Source: Massospora cicadina (Eukaryota; Entomophthoromycota; Entomophthoromycetes; Entomophthorales; Entomophthoraceae). From it: a stretch of DNA of 64,000 nucleotides. The position numbers and the translations under genes were made by a program. Under the pieces are notes generated by a model. That model did no database searches, was not told where the DNA came from, and was given only the letters and a program-made list of their open reading frames with translations. Shown one piece after another: positions 43,892 through 54,449 of this stretch (its first letter is position 1; every line of letters begins with the position of its first letter). The stretch spans positions 62,001 to 126,000 of the forward strand of contig JAKSZP010002688.1 of the NCBI GenBank assembly GCA_022478985.1, given 5' to 3'.

Positions 43892-44962
43892 TGTTGGAAA
43901 CCAGCTGAATTGTTGCTCGCTGGTGCTTCACGCCAGCTGGTTTACACAAAAGTTTTTATAAAATAAAGTTAAATATAAAAGCACTAATTAAATCAGATTT
44001 TTATGATTTTTATTAATAGTGCAATAAAGAGGAAAAATGATCCCCCTTGACCTCCAACCATTTAGCATTTAAAGTATTTACAGGTCAAGGGGAATTCAGG
44101 GATATGTTCAGAATAGCTTAACCTAATCTGAATAAGAAAATATGAATGAATAGTGAATCACAACTTGGGAACTCACTTCAGGGCAGTGGAATGAAAGAAG
44201 AGAAATTTTTTTATTTATTTATTTGAGGCAAGCCAACCAGGGGATGGACATTACTGAAATAGAGAAAGAAAGTATTGACATGAAACCTGAGCAGGGTCAA
44301 CTCTGTCATAGAAAGATTTTTTTCACCTCCGGATCAGGACTCAGATTTTTCTGGTTACATCATGGGTAAGGTTTTCGTGTTATTATACCTACTAACCGCC
44401 AATAGCTTCCTTCAGCTGGCACCCTAATCGATGTACAAAGGGCTGGAATTGAACCTGCAACCTTCAGGTTGGTAGCTGTACGCCCTACTGACTCGCCTTC
44501 CACCCCCAAGAAGAGGAATTTTGATCGGCTAAAATGTACCTGTGAGGTAACGTTTTTATGAACTTAAGCCAATCACCGCCTGATAAATTTCTTGCACCTT
44601 GGGGGACCCCCACCAAGCCTATAAAAAGGGGGGTCCCCACATAGGTTTTGAAGGACTTTGGGGAGGTGGGGGGAGTGCCTTCCAATGGTGGCCCCAAAGT
44701 CCATCATGTGGTCAGAGTAATCCAACCATTCAATTTTTGTTTGGTGCCTGTAGAGGTTTTGAACTCATGTTACCCCAATTAATGGGGCTCCACTGAGAAT
44801 TGGCCAGGGACTTTTGGCCAATTTCCTTGACTTCCTCATTCTTATTATTAATAAACAAACTCTTAACCACATGGAAAATTGCAAGTGGCTGACATTTACC
44901 CTCTTTGGTTGAATTTGACTAAAACATTCTTATTTTTCAGCTGGGAGGGCAAATGTCTGACA
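43892..44962 (-). repeat. 5' LTR of Gypsy E (with SINE inside)
   Basis: It matches 33130-33886 along its whole length except for the SINE and one TSD copy (44210-44522). It starts TGTTGG and ends TGTCTGACA on the plus strand. Confidence 0.92.
44210..44507 (-). mobile_element. tRNA-derived SINE
   Basis: This 298-bp minus-strand insertion in the E LTR is flanked by a 15-bp TSD (AAGAAGAGAAATTTT at 44195-44209, AAGAAGAGGAATTTT at 44508-44522); the 3' LTR of E shows the empty site. Its 5' end has an RNA polymerase III A box (GAGTCAGTAGGGCG, ~9 nt in) and an exact B box GGTTCAATTCC (44445-44455), ~43 nt apart as in tRNA genes. The body is unrelated to tRNA. The 3' end, ATGTCCATCCCCTGGTTGGC then (AAAT)n, matches the ends of retroposon F and LINE alpha. 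It is transcribed by Pol III and moved by a LINE RT, by analogy with known SINEs. Confidence 0.9.
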
Positions 44963-45001
44963 TACGCCAAACCCCAATGTTGAGAATATTTATATTGAAC
45001 A

Positions 45002-45605
45002 AACTTTCTGCCAGTCCTGGGTGATGCAGAAAATGGCGGTTCATGACAATTAATTCCACTTGCCTCAAAATCTGTTGTAGTATTGCTCCATGTCTGGTGC
45101 TTCATCCCTTCATAATATAGACTATAGGAAGTTTTTAGTAAAGGATTTCCACCTGAGCTTATTCTGGGTGTCAAGTTTGCTTCAATCACTAGGGCGCTAT
45201 TGGATATTTGTTGACTTAATCCTTAGTTTTATACTGTAGTCCTAATACAATTCTATTTTCATTATTAGACTTTGCTAAAAATGGATTGCATTGTAGTTGA
45301 CCCCATGACTTTCCATTAAGATCTTTTCCTGACAAACCAATCCCTTTTACAATTGTACTATATAATAGTTGATGATCCTCATAACAAGAGCATTATTGTA
45401 TCTTAAATGAAGTGATCATCTATAGGTAATATTCACTTATTCTAATTAAAGAGTCACTTTTATTTGTCAAAATTTGGTTATTCATGTAGAACTTTAGCAT
45501 AGTTTTATCTATACTAATAAAAACTTTACAATGTAGTTGAGCTATATGGCAGAGATAGGGTTGGACTGACTGAAAATAACTTATAAAAGTAATGCATATA
45601 ATGAC
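45002..45605. repeat. Non-coding stretch containing dispersed repeat N, copy 1
   Basis: From 45224 to 45605 the sequence is repeated with moderate divergence at 59340-59690 (shared GATTGCATTGTAGTT, CCCATGACTT, TATAATAGTyrwTGATCCTCAT, AAATnAAGTGAT and TCTTATCTATACT phrases in the same order). No terminal structure or open frame was found. The first part (45002-45223) resembles the start of the internal region of H for about 45 bp and is otherwise unassigned. Confidence 0.55.
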
Positions 45606-47184
45606 TGTAAGAAAATTGCTTTTCTGAACAGTGAGCTCCGCTAGTGTGCCAGGCCAACCAGTAAGGAGACTGGTTGACCCTTGCTGTTTCACCTTTATAG
45701 GCGTACAAACCCCCTAAAAGTCCGCGTCAAACTTATTAACACAGCAGACCAACGACTTTACCTTAGCCCCATGGTCCATCATGGGTGTGCCCGGCAAGTC
45801 TGTCCTTATCCTGGGAGGCCATGGCAGTCCCATGATGTACCACCCTCATGATCAATCGCCAATCTAACTTGGGTGTACCCCAGCAAGTCCAACCCCCATC
45901 CTGGGTGGCTATGGTACTCCTTGCTGCACCAACCTCAAGGCTGATGGCCAGAAGCACATCATTGTTGATGGCTTGTTGGCCAGGTTCCCTTTGTTCCTCA
46001 GGGCTGAGGTATGTGAGCTGGCAGCATTGGACACTCCAGGCGCGCCACCCCGTGCCTACTTTAGGGATCTCCAGTCCCATCACTATCCACATTAGTGGCT
46101 CTTGCTACTTCAAATAAAAAGGAAAGTGGGCAAAAGAGAGATTGTTATTGAAATGGAATAATGACTATTTATACACTAGGCTACTGCACCTATTTGCAAC
46201 CCATTGGCCATCAAGGCATAACTTCATCCAATTGTCAGTCATCCATGATACCAATTCCCTTCCAATATGCTTGTCCTGTTCACCAAATAATATATTGACT
46301 CATCCTCAGCACAAACAGCCAGTCAGTCATATATATAAATCTTTATTATATATGTAACTTTTGAGCATCCTCGGCATATTTTTCCAATACTCCAAATTAG
46401 GCAGTTAATTTATAAATAGACAATTGATAACGAATACTTCAGCTTTCTGGCAGAAAACCACAATCATTTTTTATAGCAGTTGGCGTTGAGATAAGATTCT
46501 GCTAAACTCAGATTTGAGGCAGCAAATTCGAAATCATATGGTTGATAAATATACGTCGGCTTTCCGCCAGAAATTCCCACAATCACCCACTTTTTTGCAG
46601 TCAGTGCCAAACTAGGAAGCCACCAAACCTAACCAATTAATAGATATAATAACATTAAATAATATTGAACTAGGTAATTAGCCAGCAATTACGTGGCAAA
46701 AACTTCTCTTTTTAACCCCAGTTATCCTGAAACCCGCTGGAGCATCAAGTCTTTCACTTGTGTGCCAGCTATTATCACTTTATCTGAGCATCAACTTGCT
46801 CAATACGTTGAGTTGATGGACACTGCTGGCCTCATAAACTATGAAAACCCACAACTATACCTCCTTATGCCCCATGTCACTGATGCTACACCTCAATGCT
46901 GTCCGCCAAACTTCACCAGCTAAAGCGGGCGCTGGATAAAAGTTTCCCCAAAGCCTCCTACCCTTCTGATATGGCTTCCTAGGATGTTAACTGAGGTGCC
47001 ATATTAGGATTTTTTATTTCTAATAACCCTTTTGTTTGGCCCATCACAAATAAAGATGCGTGGCAGCTCCCCCTTTTGGGTTGTACACTAGTGCTAAAAA
47101 ATAATTAGCTGGCAATCATGCCCAACTAACTGACACCCTAACTCTGATATTATCAGAAGGCATCCATATGGTTAATTTCCAACA
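45606..47184 (+). repeat. 5' LTR of Gypsy K (interrupted)
   Basis: It starts TGTAAGAAAATTGC and ends GGTTAATTTCCAACA. It follows the solo LTR at 1747-2735 in order: CTCCGCTAG, CCAACCAGTAAGGAGACTGG, AGATTGTTATTGAAA, CGGCTTTCCGCCAGAAAT and TAGCCAGCAAT, then, after the LINE beta insert, AGAAGGCATCCATATGG. Without the insert and TSD it is about 1.16 kb. Confidence 0.8.
46690..47101 (+). mobile_element. LINE beta-tailed truncated retroposon in the K LTR
   Basis: The insertion is flanked by TAATTAGCCAGCAAT (46675-46689) and TAATTAGCTGGCAAT (~47101-47115). It codes for IKSFTCVPAIITLSEHQLAQ ... ENPQLYLLMPHVTDA, like 28047-28310. It ends AATAAAGATGCGTGGCAGCT, CCCCCTTTTGGGTTG, CACTAGTGCTAAAAAA. No RT is included. 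Confidence 0.78.
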
Positions 47185-47203
47185 GTGCCCATGCACTACA
47201 CTA

Positions 47204-47222
47204 GTAGTGCTCACTACAGGGG
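47204..47222 (+). other. Primer-binding-like site of Gypsy K
   Basis: TAGTGCTCACTACAGGGG matches the primer-binding sites of E and J except at the start (TAG for TGG). It lies 19 bp after the LTR end rather than directly next to it, which suggests a small insertion or an LTR end set slightly wrong. Confidence 0.55.
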
Positions 47223-48530
47223 CATAGGAACAGAAAAGATTAAAATTATAAATCTTATGATGAACCTGACTCAGAAATGGAAAAAAGTAAGAAAAGCTAA
47301 ACGTCACTTTCTATGTTAATCCTACTACTAATTAGCTGTCACTAGAGGAAGTCAGATTCTAATATTCTCCTCAATTTGAGAGCTTTGAGACTTATACATT
47401 TACCACAGAGCAACTGAGAAAAATTTGGACATGTTACTTCAGGAATTCTGGTTATTTGGAAATGAACAAGCTGACTGATGCCCGCCTTATTTGATTATTA
47501 ACAAAATCAGGACATCTGATTCAGCAATATGATAATTTTTAGTCTCTGAGACTTCAGCAAGTACTACAACAATCTAACAGCCTAGCTCAGATGATGCAAT
47601 AACTTTCTGGGTATCTCCAATACACAGTGCAAAATCCACAATTGACCATTTTTTGCCACCATGCTTTAATCATGGAAGTGTCTTACAGAAACCAACAAAA
47701 CATGGAATCAGATCAGAACCTGAAGAGGTGCAAAGTTATGTTTGGACCACCCAATGTGAAAAGCACGAACCAGCAAGCCTATATGAGTCAATGGAGGCAG
47801 AGAGACCATGGAAAGCTACCCTCGCCTTCAATGGAATTTCAGAAATTGCTGCAACCAAGCCAAGATAACTTGTAAGATTTGAGAATCTAAGGGGCATTAC
47901 GCGGCCTCCTGCCCTAAAAACACCCTAAGGTGAACCTTGTGATATCTCAATAAGATGACAGCCAAGGAAAAGAACCTCAACAGTAGAAGGGGGACGCTCT
48001 ACAGCCATTATCATCCCACCTTTCTTTAATGAAGGAGGAAAATGTGTTTTATTATCATACTCAAGAACTCAATCAAACTATAATAACATTGTCAGCCATC
48101 ACCAGAAGTCAACGAGTAGCCATGGAACAAGAGGAAAAGAAGCTGTCTCTAAACCTTACACTACCCAAATTGATGAGCACCATCAGTTCAGAGATCTCCA
48201 TGAGCCCAAATTCTTACTCTCCTAAAGGAACCAAAGTCTCCTTACCAATTAAGACCTTTTATACCAACTTCCCCAATGTAGGAGAACAGATTAAGACCAT
48301 GATTAATGAAGTAAATACTATTTCTATACTTGTAATAGCTGGGACAAACCTATTTTACAATTTAATTACCATTCGCTTAAGCAAAATTCAAGTGCAAGGC
48401 ATTGTTGACTGTGGCGCTCCTGAATTTTATAATATCTAATCAGTTTTCAAAATGGTTGAGAATAGCTCCTATGTAGCCCAACATCATTGATATGGAACTT
48501 CTGACCTTATGAGTACCAAGAGCAAAGGTA
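47223..48530 (+). pseudogene. Gag and protease start of Gypsy K
   Basis: Gag-like helical text (TFTTEQLRKIWTCYFRNSGY at ~47400, LAQMMQ...LSGYLQYTVQNPQ at ~47580) is broken by several stops. A 136-codon open piece (48029-48439) ends with KIQVQGIVDCGAPEFYNI, where DCGA takes the place of the D-S/T-G-A active site of retropepsin. The text stops at LINE D. Confidence 0.6.
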
Positions 48531-48752
48531 CATATATTTTTTAAATCTATTGCGGGGAAGGCTGACCATGAGACGGACACTTCCGAATATGACTCAGGAA
48601 AGACAAACTTAGTATCAGGGAAGGCACCCCAGAGAAGCGATGCTATCTCTTGTTGCCAGCGGGAACGCCACTTATGGGGAGGGGGAGGGGACGTGTGGAG
48701 GGGCCGTAGCCACTATTGAGCACGTGTGGAGGAAGGGGTCTGATTTGATGAA

Positions 48753-50939
48753 CTAGACTGGGAACCAGGAGGAGACCAGCTGTCGGTGACGTGGTGGGAG
48801 GTATCCAAACATCCATGCTTGAAAGTGGTCCACCAAATGAGACTGGAATCTGTGGACAATTCCTGGGAGGGTGGGGGTGGAGCCTGCTGTGGCATCTAAG
48901 TCAATCGTGTGGATAGTCCACATGGCGATTGCAACCACCAGAGCACGGAGGGAAGGTGGAAAGGAGGAGGCCATTGATAGAGCAAACATATCTCTTGATA
49001 GACTGAAGGGATGCGTTTGATCCTGGCCCAGCAGACGTTGAACTTCGCGCCATATCACTTTAGAGGTGGGGCACTTCTCCAGGTGGTGGAACAGCGTTCC
49101 ATACTGGCCACACACGACACAGGATGAGTGTAAAGCGTTAGAGCGCTCAGCTGTATGATACACCCACCTCAGGCAGCGCCACACATGGGAGCGGACTTGA
49201 GGCTGCAACAGAGGGTGGTGTGCATATTTCCAGATAGTTTTTTGGGTCTCAGTGGAATAAGGGATGTCCATCATGTCCAGGTAGTCCACCCTGGATAGGA
49301 CATGGGGCCGAATGGGGATCACGCCATCTTGGATGGGTAGCCCCTGTACCTCTTGTGTGAACTGAGGAGAGGGGCGGCCTCTTTGGGTTGTATGTCCGCT
49401 AATGTGAATTCTCCACTCTGCACTTCGCATGGAGAGTAGGATTCGCTTGAAGTGGGCTTTAGTCCCGTGAGGACCTGTGGCCGATGTGTTTGATGCGAGG
49501 TATTTCATCAGGGAGTGGGGGTTTGATGGATTGTTGAGGCCCAAGGCTTGGGAGAAGTTGGAGCAGGCTGCGCGGGACCAGTGTTGGGATGGGAGTGTAG
49601 GAGCAGTGACGGCCGCGATCCAGTTGCCCAGGATCTTAGCAGCATGGGCTTTGAAGTCAAGCAGGCCCATGCCACCTTGATGATAAGGGCCAAACATGAC
49701 CTCTAGCCGTACTGGTGGATGGCGGCCTGACCAAAGCCATCCTTGCATCAAGGCATATAGGGATTTGAAGAAGCTTGGGGAGAAGGGGATGGCGTGGGCT
49801 CTGAACCAGACTTTGGATAGGAGAATCGAGTTGGCTAGAACAACCCTGCCAGTGAGGGTAGTAGGGTGGGCTCTGAGAGAGGCGATTCTCTTCGTCACGT
49901 TGTCCAGTATATGGCACTCCATTACTGCTGACGCGTATCCGCCTGCCTCCATCCACACGCCCAGATGGCGCACTGGTCCTATGGTAGGACGTGCATGAAG
50001 GGGAGCACCAGTGGAGTGGTGTGTGTTGAGTTAGTAAGACGTGGGCGTGGGCCAGCAGATGGACCAGCTTGGGAACTAATTGCTGGGGCCCAGCAGCTCT
50101 GAAACCGACCAAGGAGGATGATTTTGGTTTTGGAGGCGTTCAGTGTCGTGTTGCTTACCCGGGAATATTCCTGGATGAGGGCTTCAAGCGCGCATGCATC
50201 TTTATTATTAGACACCCCCACCACGCAATCATCTGCAAATGCCATCATCTTGACTGGGGTTTGGCCTGGCACATGGACCCCAGTGAGTTGGGCATTCACA
50301 TTTCGCAGTAGTGGGTCAAGGCTGAAGTTGTATAAGAGTGGGCTGAGGGGGCCCCTTGTCGCAAGCCCCTTTGAGGGTGGACTACTTCCGTTAGGAAGCC
50401 TGGGCCACGCACTGCCATTGTTGCAGATTCCGTGAGCAGCATCACCCAGTTGATGAAGCGGGGGGTAGGCGGAATTGATGGAGGCAGGCCCTTAGGTATT
50501 CCCAGTTTACTCTATCATAAGCCTTTTGTTGGTCCAAGAATACCAGTGCCCCTGAGGCTGTGGACTGACATACATTAGCCACAGAGTGCACATTATACCA
50601 AATTGACCTTCTGGTGATGAAACCGAATTGTTCTGGGGAGATGGTGGCAGATGCTACAGTCCCTAAACGGTTAGCCATGATTTTTGTTAAAATTTTGGTG
50701 TCTGTGTTTGTTAGAGAAATGGGGCACCAGTTGGCTAAGTCAAGCTTATTCCCTTTATTGTAGAGTGTGACAGTAAAGGCCTCATGTCCTCCTGGTAGGA
50801 GGCGCGTTTCCAACAGGCTTTGGTTAAGTGAGGCGAGCAGCAATGGGGATATATATTTAAAATATTTTTTGTAGAACTCATATGGATGCCATCTGGGCCT
50901 GGGCATTTTCAGTTTGGCGCACTGCGAATGGCTGTCCAT
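48753..50939 (-). pseudogene. Reverse transcriptase of LINE alpha D ORF2
   Basis: There are three open pieces. 50442-50939 has NWCPISLTNTDTK, QFGFITRRSIWYN and FLDQQKAYDRVNW. 49979-50299 has MAFADDCVVG (~50235), the catalytic motif. 48753-49973 is a 406-codon C-terminal part with the zinc-type block CVVCGQYGTLFHHLEKCP. Two frameshifts separate them. Single amino-acid differences from copy C (for example FIPRRSIWDN to FITRRSIWYN) mark decay. Confidence 0.87.
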
Positions 50940-50964
50940 AATTCGTTTGGAGTAATTAAATTCA

Positions 50965-52300
50965 TTATTTCTGGGTATCAGAAAATGGTGTGGATATGAG
51001 CTCAGTCGAGAAATTCCGCCATTTCAGCTGGCTGAATTGGTTCAGCTCGGTATAACTTGGAGTAATATTTTTGTGTTTCGATTGCCACTTCAGCTGGTGT
51101 GTCCACAATGGAATTATCTGATCTTCACACCTGTGTGTAGGCCACACTCTGGCGTGGTGCAAATTTTTTTTAAAGAAATATGTGGTGCACTTGTCGCCTT
51201 TAGTGATGCGTGTGGCCCTGTACAGAACACAAACCTGATGTTTGTGTTGCCTTTTGAGTGCGTTGAGGTGGGCGGCTTCCTCCGCCCACTTCCGGCCCCA
51301 TGCAGGGCTGTATCCTGTAGCTGGAATGTTGGACTCCAAGTGGGCCAATTCTGCCAGAACGCGTGAGATAACCGCCGATGTGGCTTATGAGCGTCTGGAG
51401 GAGAGATGACGAGAGTGGCAGATGGTGTCCTCTTTAAAAGTTGCCCATGTGGAAATGGGGTCCACACAAAACGGTGCAACAAACGATTTTTCCAAAGTTG
51501 TCTCTTCCACCCATGTGGAAAATCCTGGCGACGCGAGCTTGGGGGGCGGATTTTTCACCAATGTGGGGCCTTAGCAACTGTGACAGGTAGATGGTAGGTT
51601 ATCAAGACCAGCCAGTGGTCAGAGATTTTATTTTCGTTGTTTGGAAGTGGGAAATGTGAGGTTGGAATTTCGCTGGCATAAGGATAAGGTCTATGCGGGT
51701 CATGGACCTTAATTGGCCATTGTGGACATGGGGTCGCATCATGTTTTTGAGCAGCGGGGCTTGCCGCAGCAGTGCATCCATTAACCCAAGGGTGGCCTTT
51801 AGAATACGAAGTTCTACATGACCCTGGGGGGTGTGGGAGGAGGAAGGCCAACGGTCTGTTGGTGTGTTTAGCCAACAGTTCATATTGCCAACTACAAAAG
51901 GGTCTGGGGGTAATGGGAAGGATTTGACCAACAAGAAAAATTCCTGACGTTCTTATGCACAGGTTGGGGCATAGATGTTGATGATAGCATGTGCCACGTC
52001 AGCCCACGAGAAAGTGACAATGAGGACTCAGCCATTGAGGAAGGATTCTGACGATAAAAATTTGAAAAAAATTGTTTTTCTGAACTAGCACCCCATAGTG
52101 TTCTGACCAAAAGGATAGGGATGGGAGGAGGATGGTTTTCCAAGCATCCTCAGAACCTCACGGACAGTGGGACTCCTGGATGGCCAGGATATCCATGGGT
52201 AAATTTTTTTGTAAAAAAAACAGTTTCCTAGCCCGGGACAGCGAGGCCTTGAGTCCAGCGATATTCAACGTCCCTAAAGTGAAGGTTTCCCCCATCTCAC
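50965..52300 (-). pseudogene. Endonuclease domain of LINE alpha D ORF2
   Basis: The reading VGNMNCWLNTPTDRW (~51880), LRSMTRIDLILMPAKF (~51690) and a Tyr/Pro-rich start match copy C. The piece ITYHLPVTVAKAPHW closes the domain. At least three frameshifts. The linker to RT (LESNIPATGYSPAWGRKWAE ..., 50965-51348) is open. Confidence 0.75.
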
Positions 52301-53710
52301 CTTAGGTGTGAGGGGGTGGCACCCGGGCCCACTAGCCTCCTCTAGATCCCCATAGGCCTTCATGGCAGCACGGGTGTTTGCAGCAACGCTATTGGTAGTT
52401 TTGTTGATTTTAGCAGAAAGGTTTGCGTTGGCTTTTACCTTTGCTTCTTGCTCAATGTCAAACAAATTTTTTGCAGTGCGGATGAGTTTGGTGCACCAAT
52501 GATTGGGTCAAACTTTTTTTTTCAGGTAGGTTGGACCCCAAGTTAGTTTCAACCAGAGCTTGGTTGCAAAGATTGGGTGAAATCTAGTCACCTATCAGAT
52601 CCTCAGATTGGGTGGCCCAATCGGCATGGGCTTCCCAATCTGATTGGTTGATGGATTCCCAAGTTGCTTCCGCCACAAAGGTTTTGATGTCCTCCTGGCA
52701 TTGGGAGTGTGGGATAGCGGTGGTGACTTTGGCCGCTTCCTTAGCCGCGGCCTTGCGGCCCTGCTTGGCCTTCTTCCGCTCTTATGGGGAAATAGGTTTT
52801 ACCATTAGGTAGCAGCCTTATGCTCCCCACGGGAAAGCCTCTTTGGTGCTTGCGGTTGGTTTGTAGTGCGCCTCTCCACTGGCCATGGCTGCCGAGGGGT
52901 GCTCTTGGAATGTGATGCCCTCCTTGGTGGGGCATGCATGTGCCTTATGGCCAAACGCGTCACAGTGGGTGCAGATAGGGGGCGCGCTGTCCACAGTTAC
53001 TCAGAAAGGGTGGGTATTATGCCCTTCAATATTTATATATGTGGAGTGCGGGATCTGGGTTGGGTCCTTTGCGATCTCCTCAGTTATGGTCAAAACTGAA
53101 ATGGCTTTGCCGGTGCACAGGTGTGGCATCAGCATAAAGTGTTGCATCTCAAAAGATTGTATTTTGCCATAAATGGTGAGACCATATATCAGGTGCTGCT
53201 CCATAATGTCACGTTTTACGGTAGTAGCCAAAAAGTCAAATGTGAGAAAAATTTGGTTTGATTTTGTCCATCTGGTGCATTTGGTTTCGATGACCCATTG
53301 CCCTTTGGGGAGGTCAATCACTATGCACACTGCAGCAGCTTCGTCTGCTGCCTCCTTGTTTTCAAAACCAAGGTCCAGACAACCGCGTGACATGGAGTGA
53401 GGTGCAACGTACACCAGTTCAGGGTAAAAGTGTGCACATCCCCACAAAATTTTTCCCATAGAGCTGTTTGTTGGATGTCCAGAAACACATGGACTCCATA
53501 TTCTACCAACGAGAGTGGTTGGGAGTGCGGCGTGTTGATGTACTGGTTGCATCGCGCTTGCCAAGTGAGGATTTCTGGGGAAATAGTGACCACCGGTTTT
53601 TTTATATTTTTTTCTATTCCACCAGTTTCTCCGGGGCGTTTTTGAACGTTTGAGGCCGCGGGCCTACCAACTGCTCCTCTTACCTTACTTGCCCAACTGC
53701 TCCCTGACAT
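52301..53710 (-). pseudogene. ORF1 protein of LINE alpha D
   Basis: The start codon at 53710-53708 (MSGSSWASKVRGAVGRPAAS) is 10 nt after the same hairpin as in C. The Arg codon CGA in WQARCNQY (~53560) is a stop in C. The RRM-like block and FEMQHFMLMPHLCTGKAI follow. The zinc knuckle region (~52940-52985) and the basic tail (RKKAKQGRKAAAKEAAKV type) are readable with frameshifts at ~53340 and ~52990. Confidence 0.8.
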
Positions 53711-53800
53711 GGGCTTAGACTAATCTCCTCTGTGAGATTATCAACATAGAATCAGACTTGAATTGAATAAGTTGCAAATTTGATTGCAACGAGAGAGAAA

Positions 53801-54449
53801 AGTTTCCAACCAGCATTCTTAACTTCAATTACATTATAGTAACAATTGATCATCTCGCTAAGTGGGTTGAGGCTTGGCTCTCAGGGATCTTATATTGTAT
53901 AAACTGAAAAATCTTTTAAAGGGAATAGGTAGTACACCAGCATGGCTGTCTGCAAGTTATCCTCACAGACAATGATACTAATGTTAATTACCAGTCTTTC
54001 CCAAGCCAAATTACTAATGGTAATCTGAGGTTTTTTTACTATTTCTTATCATAATGAGACCAACAGAATGGTGGAATGTGCCAATCATACCTTAGAACAA
54101 GCTCTTCATAAGTTTTACAACATTTTTAACTTTTAATGACAATATATGTGGACTTAACCTTTTTTTCTTAAAATATCAACTACCACGCCAGTATGAGATA
54201 TTCATCCTTCCTAATTTTGTACACTCAATAACCAGCGTTACACCCCTGTTTCACTCCATTACTATCTTTTTTTAGCACTAGTGGTGCCCAACCCAAAAGG
54301 GGGAGCTGCCACGCATCTTCACTCCATTATTTTCAATAAGGACAAATATGCCCATCTAAATACTTGGACCAACTGGTAGAATCACTGATTAAGATTTAGA
54401 CTGCAGCTTATGGAACAGACCATGAACAAAAATTATTCAGAAGGAGAGG
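53801..54449 (+). pseudogene. Integrase remnant of Gypsy K
   Basis: The readings LNFNYIIVTIDHLAKWVEAW (~53818), VILTDNDTNVN (~53958), ETNRMVECANHTLEQALHKF (~54060) and, after a 51-bp LINE insertion, RLQLMEQTMNKN (~54400) are in integrase order. The second catalytic Asp (TDND) and Glu (VECAN) can be recognised. Several frameshifts. It ends at the LTR of element J. Confidence 0.65.
54267..54317 (-). mobile_element. 51-bp LINE beta insertion
   Basis: Only the 3' tail is present: on the minus strand AGATGCGTGGCAGCTCCCCC, TTTTGGGTTGGGCACC, ACTAGTGCTAAAAAAA. It is flanked by a 17-bp TSD (TTCACTCCATTACTATC at 54250-54266; TTCACTCCATTATTTTC at 54318-54334). It sits in the integrase remnant of K. Confidence 0.88.

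Larger units (their letters stand above)
33130..44962 (-). mobile_element. Ty3/Gypsy element E, split by LINE alpha C, inserted in LTR of H
   Basis: The 3' LTR is 33130-33886 (757 bp) and the 5' LTR is 43892-44962 (1071 bp, because it contains a 298-bp SINE plus its TSD). A polypurine tract, TTGAGGGGGGTGA, abuts the 3' LTR and a primer-binding site abuts the 5' LTR. The flanks TATGC (33125-33129) and TACGC (44963-44967) look like a TSD with one change. Gag, protease, RT, RNase H and integrase all occur on the minus strand in Gypsy order, with LINE C inside the RT. Family members: J in this window has a closely related gag-protease. Confidence 0.93.
31070..45001 (+). mobile_element. Short-internal LTR element H (TRIM-like), host of the Gypsy E nest
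   Basis: The left LTR is 31070-31496 (427 bp). The right LTR begins at 31909, is interrupted by a retroposon (32068-32885) and by Gypsy E (33130-44962), and ends at 45001. Adding its pieces gives ~425 bp, which matches the left LTR. Only 412 bp lie between the LTRs. A polypurine-like tract, ACAAGGGGCGA, precedes the right LTR. The TSD is not found (ATTAC left, AACTT right). The sequence after 45001 resembles the start of the internal region, so a tandem or recombined arrangement is possible. Confidence 0.78.
48531..53800 (-). mobile_element. LINE family alpha, copy D, full length, in Gypsy K
   Basis: It is collinear with copy C from the 5' UTR (AACTTTTCTCTCTCGTTGCA) to the 3' end (GGTCAGCCTTCCCCGCAATA), about 5.27 kb. 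The proteins of C and D are nearly the same over long stretches. No TSD is found at its ends, and the Gypsy K sequence between protease and integrase is missing at this point, so the insertion went with a target deletion or was followed by one. Confidence 0.92.
45606..54449 (+). mobile_element. Ty3/Gypsy element K, split by LINE beta and LINE alpha insertions
   Basis: The 5' LTR is 45606-47184 (with a LINE beta fragment inside). A primer-binding-like site, a broken gag and the protease start run to 48530. LINE D takes 48531-53800. Integrase text resumes at 53801 and reaches 54449, where element J begins. RT, RNase H and the front of integrase are missing, and no 3' LTR of K is visible. A solo LTR of the same family is at 1747-2735. 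Confidence 0.75.

Noticed and set aside
44440..44507. A possible tRNA gene on the minus strand (A box, exact B box)
   Set aside because: It is the head of a SINE: it lies within a 298-bp insertion with a 15-bp TSD and a LINE-like 3' end. The arms do not give a clean cloverleaf by eye.
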